Source of the DNA: Pirellulaceae bacterium
GTDB taxonomy: Bacteria > Planctomycetota > Planctomycetia > Pirellulales > Pirellulaceae
Direction of reading: 5' to 3'
NCBI GenBank assembly: GCA_028280445.1
Contig: JANQLU010000008.1
Span: 248,001-312,000, forward strand
Length of the DNA stretch: 64,000 nt
Part shown: positions 19,506 to 27,049 of the stretch, one piece after another
How the letters are laid out: the number at the start of each line of letters is the position of its first letter
How positions within the stretch are numbered: the first letter of the stretch is position 1
Notes under the pieces: model-generated
Database searches by the model: none
The model's input: the letters and a program-made list of their open reading frames with translations, nothing else
Told to the model about the DNA's origin: nothing
Translations under genes and position numbers: made by a program

Positions 19506-19722
19506 TGTAGGGCCGGTTCCCACCGGCCATTTTGTTGGTAGTGGTGCCATTAGTGTTGTAGTCAAAATCGCAACCCGAAGCGTGAGCGAGGGACCAAGAC
19601 AACCTGGAAATCTAAGATAAATCTGGTCCCTCGCTCACGCTTCGGGTTGCGAAAATCCCGGTACCAACACTAATGGCACAACTACCATTTTGTTGGATTG
19701 GCCGGTGGGAACCGGCCCTACA
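19506..19722. repeat. Three nested palindromes
   Basis: The outer arms (starting TGTAGGGCCGGTTCCCACCG at 19506 and ending 19722) enclose a second pair (GTGCCATTAGTGTTG at 19544-19558 with 19665-19679). That pair encloses a third (19568-19596 with 19624-19652, a copy of the ATRSVSEG-type element). The structure lies in the divergent gap 19310-19922. The rest of the gap shows no gene; it must hold the promoters of the minus-strand operon and the sigma factor gene. Confidence 0.9.
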
Positions 19723-19922
19723 TGAAAGCATTTTTGCGGGTTTTTGCTCCGTTGCCGAATCCATCGCACAAAGATTTTTGTCAATGAAATTTATCCCACG
19801 GTAACTGTGATCAAGCCCGCGAAAATTTATTTTTTTCGTTGGGACAAAAAAGGGTGTCGCCGTCGTTTATTCTTTTAAAGCCGTGAAACTTTGACCCAAA
19901 CTAGCGAAAAACACCGACTGAA

Positions 19923-20492
19923 ATGGGAATCGTGCCGTTGTCCGAACGAAAAGTGACGGATGAAGCGTTGATGCTTCGGGTGCGCGATCACAGTTGTCGG
20001 GAATCGTTTGCTGAGTTGTTCGAGCGCTGGGGCGGTCGAATTCACCGACTTTGCTACCGCATGAGCGGCAGCTATCAGGACGCTGAAGATATGGTTCAGG
20101 ACGTGTTTGCCAAGTTATTTCGCTGGCGAAAAAACTATGTGGCACAAGCACGGTTTGAAGCATTCCTCTGGAAAATCGCGATCAATCAAACTCGCGATTT
20201 TGCCAGAAAAGCGAAACGAAATGAAATCCATCGGACCCAGTTTTTACAAAACCAGCAACTACGAACAATCGATGACGATCAACGTCTCCTGGAAATCAAA
20301 GATCAGGTGCAACAAACGCTCGTCGAACTTCCCGTTCATTATCGCGAAGTTGTCGTGTTGCGGCATTTCGAAGGAATGCGATTTGCGGACATCGCCGAAT
20401 TGTTAGGCGTTCCCAATGGAACAATTGCCTCGCGAATGGCGCGGGCCCTGGCTTTGATGAAAAAAAACATGACGGACAACACCACAAAATAG
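19923..20492 (+). CDS. ECF-type RNA polymerase sigma factor
   Basis: A 189-residue sigma-70 family protein. Region 2 spans about residues 25-95 (RIHRLCYRMSGSYQDAEDMV and DVFAKLFRW), and region 4 spans about 125-180 (LPVHYREVVVLRHFEGMRF, then the helix-turn-helix DIAELLGVPNGTIASRMARAL). The regions 1.1 and 3 of housekeeping sigma factors are absent, as is usual for the extracytoplasmic-function group. The next gene, 43 bases downstream, codes for a zinc-finger membrane protein of anti-sigma type. The pair probably answers an envelope signal and controls the two exported proteins that follow. No ECF-like promoter could be confirmed by eye. Confidence 0.93.
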   Translation: MGIVPLSERKVTDEALMLRVRDHSCRESFAELFERWGGRIHRLCYRMSGSYQDAEDMVQDVFAKLFRWRKNYVAQARFEAFLWKIAINQTRDFARKAKRNEIHRTQFLQNQQLRTIDDDQRLLEIKDQVQQTLVELPVHYREVVVLRHFEGMRFADIAELLGVPNGTIASRMARALALMKKNMTDNTTK

Positions 20493-20535
20493 AATTCGAG
20501 TTTTGCTCTCAGATAGCAACGAATGAGGTCAAACC

Positions 20536-21207
20536 ATGAAACATCTAACTTCCGAACAACTGGCCGAGTGGCTGTACGATGAATCGTCGGAAAACGATGA
20601 GATTCAATCCCATTTGGATGCATGCTCCGATTGCCAGTCAAAGCTGGACGAAATGCAACAAGTTGTTAACCGTCTTGATCAATCGGAATATGTGGAGCCG
20701 CAGTTGGAACTCGACTGGGCAAATGTGTTTGCCAGCGGCAACAAAAATCTTCAGCAGCCAACAACCGTCAATACCGCGGTGACGATGCCGGTTTGGAAAC
20801 GATTCGCAGCGCTCGCTGCAATGGTCTTGATTGCCTTGGCCGGGTTTGGTGTCGGTGATCTTTATCGTTCAAATCAAATGGCGGAAAAGATTGACTCGGC
20901 TGTCTCGTCGCGTGTCTCAACGGAACTGCAGCAAGTTGTTCGCGATGATTCCAAACGCATGGCAGAGTTAGAGGGGCGGTTGATGGAAAAGATTCAAAAT
21001 ATAGCGGCTGCCGACAAACAATTTCAGATGCGACTGGCTGCCGTTGTACGTGAAATCAGCGAAGAGCAATGGCAAACCAATCAAGAATTGCAGGCGCTGG
21101 CGACCAATACCGACCGAGCGTTTCGACATACGAACAAAGCGACTATGAGAAATACTCAAGCGCTTACTTTTTTGCGAGATGCAACCGGAATGCAATTGTC
21201 CTATTAG
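20536..21207 (+). CDS. Membrane anti-sigma factor with zinc-finger motif
   Basis: A 223-residue protein that probably holds the preceding ECF sigma factor inactive. The N-terminus has SEQLAEWLYDESSENDEIQS and HLDACSDCQSK, a HxxxCxxC zinc motif of the ZAS/zf-HC2 anti-sigma type. One membrane segment follows at about 80-105 (FAALAAMVLIALAGFGVGDL). The outward part, about 120 residues, is predicted helical with many E, Q and A residues, so it may form a coiled coil that senses the signal. The order sigma then anti-sigma, 43 bases apart, supports the call. Confidence 0.85.
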   Translation: MKHLTSEQLAEWLYDESSENDEIQSHLDACSDCQSKLDEMQQVVNRLDQSEYVEPQLELDWANVFASGNKNLQQPTTVNTAVTMPVWKRFAALAAMVLIALAGFGVGDLYRSNQMAEKIDSAVSSRVSTELQQVVRDDSKRMAELEGRLMEKIQNIAAADKQFQMRLAAVVREISEEQWQTNQELQALATNTDRAFRHTNKATMRNTQALTFLRDATGMQLSY

Positions 21208-21308
21208 GTTGCGGCGACGCAAAAAATCGAACCGCCAATCAAATTCCGTTTTCAAACAACTCAAATTTAACAACTTAGTCAGCTTTTTTAATTTCAAAGG
21301 GATAGATC

Positions 21309-22118
21309 ATGCGATTAACACTCACCGCTACAACTTTACTCGTCGCGACATTGGTTGCGATAACTGGCCCCACATCATTGTTTGGCCAAACCGTCATGTC
21401 CGATAAATTGGACATGACGGCGTCCTTCTCCGACGTTTACAACAAACCTCAACGACTGAGCGTCAAGCATTTCGGATTTGGCGCGATGGATGAAAAAAAA
21501 CAGGAACAGTTGGATGAAGATTGCAGCGTCATGAACCATTTGATCAAACGTACTTTACCGACGGCTAGTACGAAAAATACGATGGGTGTCACCGTGACGC
21601 ATTCGTATGGCAGAAACGAAGCTTTATATGTCGACGGACGCGGCTTGATTCTGAATTATCATGTTGGATTTCCTGTTGCTCCCAACAAAGATGACGATCA
21701 AAAAACCGCCAAAGATCTTACTGCCGACAAAGTTGACGAGTGGGAAAAAGCTCGTACCGAAATGAAATCAGGAAATGTCGTGGTGGATAGCAACGTAAAA
21801 GTGAAATACATTGGATTTAATGCCAACTATGTCTACGACAAAAAGCGAATTGCCAAACTGGATGGCGTTATCAAAAAAGCCCTGAGCCATGTTGGCAAAA
21901 TTCGTAATCTCAAATCGAGCGACAGTGTAACCGTTTATGTTCGCGGTCTGGGTGGTTCGGTGATGGCTTGGAAAGTGAACATGGCGGATGTGCGATCCGA
22001 TCGACCCGTCTCAGCGGACAGAATTAAATCGGTTCAGTATCGTGAGCGAATTGCCAATCGCGGTACAACGTCAGGTTATTTTTACGAAGTCGGGCCGCGC
22101 CCAAATTCCAAAAAATAA
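21309..22118 (+). CDS. Exported protein of unknown function
   Basis: I do not recognise the family. The 269-residue protein has a clear signal peptide (LTATTLLVATLVAITGPTSLFGQ). The mature part has a repeated alternation of charged and hydrophobic residues, with VTVTHSYGRNEALYVDGRGL in the middle and SDSVTVYVRGLGGSVMAWKV near the end. There are no membrane segments after the signal and almost no cysteines. The ATG at 21309 follows AAAGGGATAGATC, a good ribosome-binding site. It lies 101 bases after the anti-sigma gene and is probably in the same regulon. Confidence 0.75.
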   Translation: MRLTLTATTLLVATLVAITGPTSLFGQTVMSDKLDMTASFSDVYNKPQRLSVKHFGFGAMDEKKQEQLDEDCSVMNHLIKRTLPTASTKNTMGVTVTHSYGRNEALYVDGRGLILNYHVGFPVAPNKDDDQKTAKDLTADKVDEWEKARTEMKSGNVVVDSNVKVKYIGFNANYVYDKKRIAKLDGVIKKALSHVGKIRNLKSSDSVTVYVRGLGGSVMAWKVNMADVRSDRPVSADRIKSVQYRERIANRGTTSGYFYEVGPRPNSKK

Positions 22119-22178
22119 CTTCGTAAAATTTGCTTTGAAAGATTCGTTTACAGTTTTGCAAAAGTTGTTGTAAGTACG

Positions 22179-23702
22179 ATGAAAATATCTTTGTTCACCA
22201 CGTTGGTTCTGACGACAGTAACATTGATTTTATTGACATCGTCACCCGTCCACCGCGATAACGCGAGGGTTGTCGCGGTTGGAATCGGGTCGCAGCAGCA
22301 AAGTCCGTTGATCAGTCAAATCGCAACCCGAAGCGTGAGCGAGGGACAGGAGCAACCAGCCAACGAGCGACGAATCCTGTCCCTCGCTCACGCTTCGGGT
22401 TGCGATTTCCCGACACCACGTTCCAAAAACGAACAGAGAAACAGGCAAGAAAAATCCAGTTCGGAACCCATCGACTTGGAATTGGCCACCAAATACTTTC
22501 GCCAGGCGAAATCGATTTTTGAGAAAGATGGAGGGAAATTTTGGGGCAAAAAACTGACCGGCCCCATGATCTTTGTCGATCCTCGAAGCCGGCGCGCGGT
22601 GGCGAATCAGCAGGACAAAAATGGAACGCTCAAAAAAACGGGAGATGTGTTTGTAGGCGCGATTCCAACACAACAAATGGTTGCTAATACATCGGTCGAG
22701 TGGAGCGGAACGCGATGGACCATGCTACTGTGGCCGCTGCCGAACGACAACGATGAACGAAGCGTGTTGTTGGCGCACGAAGCCTGGCATCGAATTCAAA
22801 ACGAATTGGGATTTCCTTCGACAGGTGCATCCAACGCACACCTCGATACGTTTGATGGGCGTTATTGGTTGCAATTGGAATGGCGTGCGCTCGCATCAGC
22901 ATTGGAAAAAAATGACCAAGCGGCGATCAAACAGGCGGTAACTGACGCTTTGGCGTTTAGAAAATTCCGGTATCAAAAATTCAACCAGGCGAAATCTCAA
23001 GAACGCCTCCTGGAGTTGCACGAAGGATTGGCGGAATACACCGGAGTGCGCATCGGATTGTCTCGACAAAAAGCAAAATCTCGCACGATTGGTGTATTGA
23101 AAAATCGTCCCAAGCGGCTGAAGACATTTGTGCGGTCGTTTGCCTACCTGTCCGGGCCAGCTTATGGACTGCTGCTGGATCGAGCAAAACCGGATTGGCG
23201 GAGTCAACTCAATTCAAAATCTGATTTGACTGAATTGCTCCAGACGGCGCTTCGCATCGAAATCGATCGCGACCTAAAACGGTTTGTTGATCGTCGCAGT
23301 CAGGTTTATGGCGGTCAGTCGCTGCTCCAAGCAGAAAAGCAGCGGCAGCAAAAACGGGACAAATTAACAGCCGACTATACTCGCCGTTTTGTAAGTGGCC
23401 AGACGGTTACCTTGCCGCTGGCCAAAATGAGAATGTCGTTTAACCCCAACGAACTTTTTCCGTTGAAAAAACATGGAACGGTCTACCCGACAATTACGTT
23501 GTCTGACAGTTGGGGAGTGTTAAAAACGAAAACGGGAGCTTTGATTTCTTCGGATTTTAGAAAGGTTGTAGTCGAGCTACCCGCAAGTGCAAAAGGAAAA
23601 GACAAACAGCCGGCACTGGACAACGAATGCTGGGTGTTGAAACTCAACTCCGGTTGGCACATCGAAAAAAGCAAAAACGGTTATATCGCTGTCAAAAAAT
23701 AA
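22179..23702 (+). CDS. Exported protein with HExxH zinc-peptidase-like motif
   Basis: The frame codes for 507 residues. A signal peptide lies at 1-25 (LFTTLVLTTVTLILLTSSP). A motif HEAWHR (in LLAHEAWHRIQNELGF, about residue 200) is followed some 90 residues later by LHEGLAEYTGVRIG. A histidine pair plus a downstream glutamate is the pattern of gluzincin metallopeptidases, so a secreted zinc peptidase is likely. The family name is not clear to me. Residues about 48-76 are encoded by a dispersed palindrome (22320-22406) that has entered the frame without breaking it. This segment lies between the signal peptide and the conserved part, probably in a linker. The alternative, a start after the palindrome, would lose the signal peptide. 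Confidence 0.75.
   Translation: MKISLFTTLVLTTVTLILLTSSPVHRDNARVVAVGIGSQQQSPLISQIATRSVSEGQEQPANERRILSLAHASGCDFPTPRSKNEQRNRQEKSSSEPIDLELATKYFRQAKSIFEKDGGKFWGKKLTGPMIFVDPRSRRAVANQQDKNGTLKKTGDVFVGAIPTQQMVANTSVEWSGTRWTMLLWPLPNDNDERSVLLAHEAWHRIQNELGFPSTGASNAHLDTFDGRYWLQLEWRALASALEKNDQAAIKQAVTDALAFRKFRYQKFNQAKSQERLLELHEGLAEYTGVRIGLSRQKAKSRTIGVLKNRPKRLKTFVRSFAYLSGPAYGLLLDRAKPDWRSQLNSKSDLTELLQTALRIEIDRDLKRFVDRRSQVYGGQSLLQAEKQRQQKRDKLTADYTRRFVSGQTVTLPLAKMRMSFNPNELFPLKKHGTVYPTITLSDSWGVLKTKTGALISSDFRKVVVELPASAKGKDKQPALDNECWVLKLNSGWHIEKSKNGYIAVKK
22320..22406. repeat. ATRSVSEG-type palindrome inside an open reading frame
   Basis: Arms 22320-22351 and 22375-22406 are perfect 32-base reverse complements. 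The same element lies at 19568-19652. Read in the frame of the surrounding gene it gives IATRSVSEGQ and LSLAHASGCD. Peptides of this type recur as artefactual small proteins in planctomycete annotations, as I recall. Confidence 0.95.
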
Positions 23703-23703
23703 C

Positions 23704-23762
23704 TGTAGGGCCGGTTCCCACCGGCCGTTTTGTTGGATTCGGTCGATGGGAACCGGCCCTAC
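23704..23762. repeat. GTAGGGCCGGTTCCCA hairpin between convergent genes
   Basis: Arms GTAGGGCCGGTTCCCA (23705-23720) and its exact complement (23747-23762) fill most of the gap between a plus-strand and a minus-strand gene. The same arms form the outer pair at 19506-19722. A role in ending both transcripts is possible. Confidence 0.9.
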
Positions 23763-23780
23763 TGTTGCCAATCAACCGGC

Positions 23781-24926
23781 TTAGGGCTCCTGTTGTGTCG
23801 CACAATGAATACCACCACCTCCAGCAGCAATACCATCGATATTGAGCATGACAATCTCACGATCGGGAAACAGATCGGCAAGTTTTTCTTTGGCCAGCCC
23901 GTCTGGTTTTTTGTCGCCAAACTCGGGCGCGATCACCGCATCATTGCAAACATAGAAATTAATATAGCCCGCGCAAAAATTCTCGTTTTCAAATCTTCGC
24001 CGAACTGTCAACGGCGGCTGGATGGTTACCACTTTCAACTTTTGTCCACGAGCATCGGTTGCCGATTCCAGAATCTCCAAATGGCGACGCGTCAGTTCAT
24101 ACTCGGGCGAATCGGTGTCAGGATCGAGGTGTGCTACCGCCACGCCCGGTTTAGCAAACCGCGCATAGAAATCGGTGTGTCCGTCAGTGATGTCTGCTCC
24201 TTTGACTCCCGGCAACCAGATGATTTTTTCCAGCCCCAGTAGTTTGCCAAGTTCTTTTTCACAATCGTTTTTTGTCCAATCGGTGTTTCGATTGTCGTTG
24301 AGCACACAGCTTTCAGTAATGATCGCTGTACCCTGGCCGTCGACTTCGATACCGCCTCCTTCGAGACAAAGGTCCGTGTTGAGCAATGGAGCGCCTGAGT
24401 ATTCGGCCATCATCGCTGCAACTTTGGCATCGTTTTGATGCTGCTGTTTTTTACCCCAACCGTTGAAATTAAAATCAACGGCTGCTTTCTTCCCCGACTT
24501 TGCCCGAACATATACTGCACCATAATCGCGAATCCAAAGATCATCCAGCGCGCATTCAAAAAACTCGATGTTGGTTAAATCATCGAAAAACTGTTTTGCT
24601 AACTCGCGTTCGTGGGGTCGAACGCAAAGATGAACGGGTTCGAATGATGCAATGGTTTTCGCGATTGTGGCCAGGTTTTTGCGAACTTCGTCGTGCAGTT
24701 TTTTGCCCCAGATGTTTTGACTGGCACCAAACGACATCCAGGTACGTAAATGAGGATCACCTTCTTCGGGCATCAACCACGGTTCGTTCATTGAAGTAAC
24801 TCCTTGCGTCGAATCCGTTACAGGTTCTTTCTGTTCACTGTTGTTGCTGTTGTTGCGACAACCTGCAATCGTTAGCCAAGCGGAGAGCCCGGCAGTAGTC
24901 TTGAGAAATTTTCTTCGGGTGGTCAT
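23781..24926 (-). CDS. Agmatine deiminase-family protein, exported
   Basis: A 381-residue protein of the agmatine deiminase/peptidyl-arginine deiminase fold, which converts agmatine to N-carbamoylputrescine or acts on a similar guanidino compound. Catalytic blocks are visible: WIRDYGAVYV, CLEGGGIEVDGQGTAI, GADITDGHTDFYARF and the C-terminal nucleophile in GGGGIHCATQQEP. The N-terminus is unusual: TTRRKFLKTTAGLSAWLTIAG is a twin-arginine signal, and the AGC at its end could be a lipobox. Agmatine deiminases are normally cytosolic, so a periplasmic lipoprotein form is odd. The catalytic residues all look intact. The gene is isolated and converges on the peptidase-like gene. Confidence 0.88.
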   Translation of the reverse strand: MTTRRKFLKTTAGLSAWLTIAGCRNNSNNSEQKEPVTDSTQGVTSMNEPWLMPEEGDPHLRTWMSFGASQNIWGKKLHDEVRKNLATIAKTIASFEPVHLCVRPHERELAKQFFDDLTNIEFFECALDDLWIRDYGAVYVRAKSGKKAAVDFNFNGWGKKQQHQNDAKVAAMMAEYSGAPLLNTDLCLEGGGIEVDGQGTAIITESCVLNDNRNTDWTKNDCEKELGKLLGLEKIIWLPGVKGADITDGHTDFYARFAKPGVAVAHLDPDTDSPEYELTRRHLEILESATDARGQKLKVVTIQPPLTVRRRFENENFCAGYINFYVCNDAVIAPEFGDKKPDGLAKEKLADLFPDREIVMLNIDGIAAGGGGIHCATQQEP

Positions 24927-24941
24927 TGGTATTGGCCCGTG

Positions 24942-24974
24942 TTTTTTGACAGGATCTACAAAATGAACAGGATG
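24942..24974. repeat. TTTTTTGACAGGAT-type dispersed repeat
   Basis: TTTTTTGACAGGATCTACA with a following AACAGGATGATGG resembles the reverse complement of 45621-45653. The element is short and the copies are not identical, so the relation is suggestive only. Confidence 0.4.
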
Positions 24975-25159
24975 ATGGCCATATTGATCGTGGCTCCTTG
25001 TCCATTTGTTCGTCGCCCATTGGATAATTTAGCGGAAATTCTTGTTGCTTTAACGGTGAAACAAATACAATCTTCCGCGGCAGGCAAATTTTGTCTTGAA
25101 CCTGCGAATCACGAAATTAAAATGCGTTGCGGATGAGATCCTTATAGAGGGGACAGAGA

Positions 25160-26524
25160 ATGCAGCGCCAGTTTCTTTGGGCAAGTCGAATCGTATGGTT
25201 TGGATTAACGCTGTTGTTAATCGCTCTACCTTTGAATGCTCAATTCAACAGTGTTCAAGTCAATGTTAACGGGGCGGGTTTAGATATTATCGGCGATGCC
25301 GCCAACGAACCGTCGATTGCGGTCAACCCACTCAATCCGAATCAAATTGCCATTGGCTGGCGACAGTTTGATACAACCGCATCGAACTTTCGTCAGGCAG
25401 GTGTCGCTTATTCAACCGATGGCGGACAAACCTGGACGGCCAGCACTTTGGACCCCGGACAATTTCGCAGCGATCCCGTTCTCGACTACGATGCCGACGG
25501 AAATTTTTATTACTCGAGCTTGAGTACGGTGACGTCAGTCGAAATGTTCAAATCGACCGATGGAGGAATGACCTGGTCCACACCTGTTGTTGCGCATGGC
25601 GGTGACAAACAATGGATTGCAATTGACCGTTCGGGTGGCATCGGACATGGCAACATTTATCAACAGTGGAACGTTCAATTTACCTGTTGCCCCAATACCA
25701 ATTTCACGCGATCCACTAATGGCGGCACTTCGTTTGAAACATCGATAGCCGGTCCACAACCGTTTATGAAATGGGGAACGATGGAAGTCGGTTCCAACGG
25801 GACGTTGTACATGGCCGGTTCGGCGCTCTCCACGGGTAACGGACACTTGTTTTCCAAATCAACCAACGCCAAAGACTCTTCGCAAACGCCAACTTTCTCG
25901 GCCGCCCAATCGATCAATCTCGGAGGAACGACTTCAGGCGGTGGAGTGAATCCGTCAGGGCTGTTGGGACAAGTGAACATTGCGACCGACCACAACAACG
26001 GCAACATTTATGTTCTGGGATCGGTCAATCCTTCGGGCTCCGACCCGCTCGACGTGATGTTTATTCGCAGCGAAGATGACGGCAATACGTGGACCGCTCC
26101 AACCCGAATCAACAACGACGCTTTGGGTTCCGACTCTTATCAGTGGTTTGGCACGATGTCTGTCGCGCCGAATGGAAGAATTGATGCGATCTGGTTGGAT
26201 ACACGCAATGACGCGACCGACGGAACTTCCGAACTTTTTTATGCTTATTCGTTCGATTTCGGTGACACTTGGCTCGGTAACATCGCCGTCAGCAATTCCT
26301 TTGACCAATCTCTGGGTTACCCCAACCAGAACAAACTCGGTGATTATTTTGACATGATTTCTGACAACGGCGGAGTCAACATCGCTTATGCCGCCACCTT
26401 TAACGGTGGGCAAGACGTATATTTCTTGCGAATCGGAGCGATTCCCGAACCTAGTTTTGTGGTTGTCTTCGTTGCATTATCAATCGCAGGTTTGTCACGT
26501 CGCCGAAATCGAGTGAGAGCGTAA
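25160..26524 (+). CDS. Secreted BNR/sialidase-like beta-propeller protein with PEP-CTERM tail
   Basis: A 454-residue secreted protein. A signal peptide (FGLTLLLIALPLNAQ) is followed by repeated propeller blades with Asp-box-like turns: AYSTDGGQTWTAS, FKSTDGGMTWSTP, RSEDDGNTWTAP and YSFDFGDTWLG. These are of the BNR/exo-sialidase type, but the catalytic arginines of a true sialidase are not evident, so it may only bind. The C-terminus IPEPSFVVVFVALSIAGLSR with RRRNR after it is a PEP-CTERM signal, recognised by exosortase and linked to extracellular polysaccharide. The ATG at 25160 has GAGGGGACAGAGA upstream, a good ribosome-binding site. No exosortase gene is in the window. Confidence 0.88.
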   Translation: MQRQFLWASRIVWFGLTLLLIALPLNAQFNSVQVNVNGAGLDIIGDAANEPSIAVNPLNPNQIAIGWRQFDTTASNFRQAGVAYSTDGGQTWTASTLDPGQFRSDPVLDYDADGNFYYSSLSTVTSVEMFKSTDGGMTWSTPVVAHGGDKQWIAIDRSGGIGHGNIYQQWNVQFTCCPNTNFTRSTNGGTSFETSIAGPQPFMKWGTMEVGSNGTLYMAGSALSTGNGHLFSKSTNAKDSSQTPTFSAAQSINLGGTTSGGGVNPSGLLGQVNIATDHNNGNIYVLGSVNPSGSDPLDVMFIRSEDDGNTWTAPTRINNDALGSDSYQWFGTMSVAPNGRIDAIWLDTRNDATDGTSELFYAYSFDFGDTWLGNIAVSNSFDQSLGYPNQNKLGDYFDMISDNGGVNIAYAATFNGGQDVYFLRIGAIPEPSFVVVFVALSIAGLSRRRNRVRA

Positions 26525-27049
26525 GCATTCGTTTTGTTATGAGGCAAGCATTGCTGGTACTCGTCCACGACGAAACGATTCTTTTTTTTCGTTGCTCTTG
26601 GTTACATTCAATTGATCGTGGTTTACACGACAGTTGGTAACGGCTTCGTTAGCCCAAGTTTTTCCACATCGTGGATTTAAGTTGGAATTTTTTTGGTGCG
26701 ATGTCGGTTCGGTCGGCGAATTTTGCAAATGCAAGTTTTTTTTGGGGGGTACGCGCGCGCCGACGAGTTTTTTTACGAACCTCTCATTTCTGTTTTGCAC
26801 CTTAATTGGTCGTGAAAAAACGAAACCAATCGATTGAAGCGAAAACCGAAGCGACTGCGCATCTGCGCAAAAGTTCAAAAACCCTCTGCCTCAGATTTTT
26901 TTGTTCGCCTGATACTTGCTGCGAAAAAATTAAATTCTTGGCAGACAAATTTCTTGACAGCTCAATAGAACTTTCCGTTTAATTGAATTCGCACCGCTGG
27001 GGAAATTCCCTAGTTTGATTTGCAACTTGGAACTGAGAGAGGAGAGGCC
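26525..27049 (+). other. Gap before the giant gene
   Basis: About 525 bases with no gene that I can support. Long A/T runs are common (for example around 26580 and 26730). The only clear signal is a promoter-like pair near its right end, listed separately. Confidence 0.6.
26954..26983 (+). promoter_or_regulatory. Sigma-70-like promoter of the giant gene
   Basis: TTGACA at 26954-26959 and TTTAAT at 26978-26983 are 18 bases apart. The start codon of the giant gene lies 66 bases after the -10 box. The match is good but was found by eye and planctomycete promoters are not well defined. Confidence 0.5.

Noticed and set aside
22242..22676. Minus-strand frame with ATRSVSEGQ
   Set aside because: The peptide arises because the palindrome reads alike on both strands; the rest shows no protein character.
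26537..26878. Minus-strand gene in the gap before the giant gene
   Set aside because: No ribosome-binding site or domain; composition follows A/T runs.
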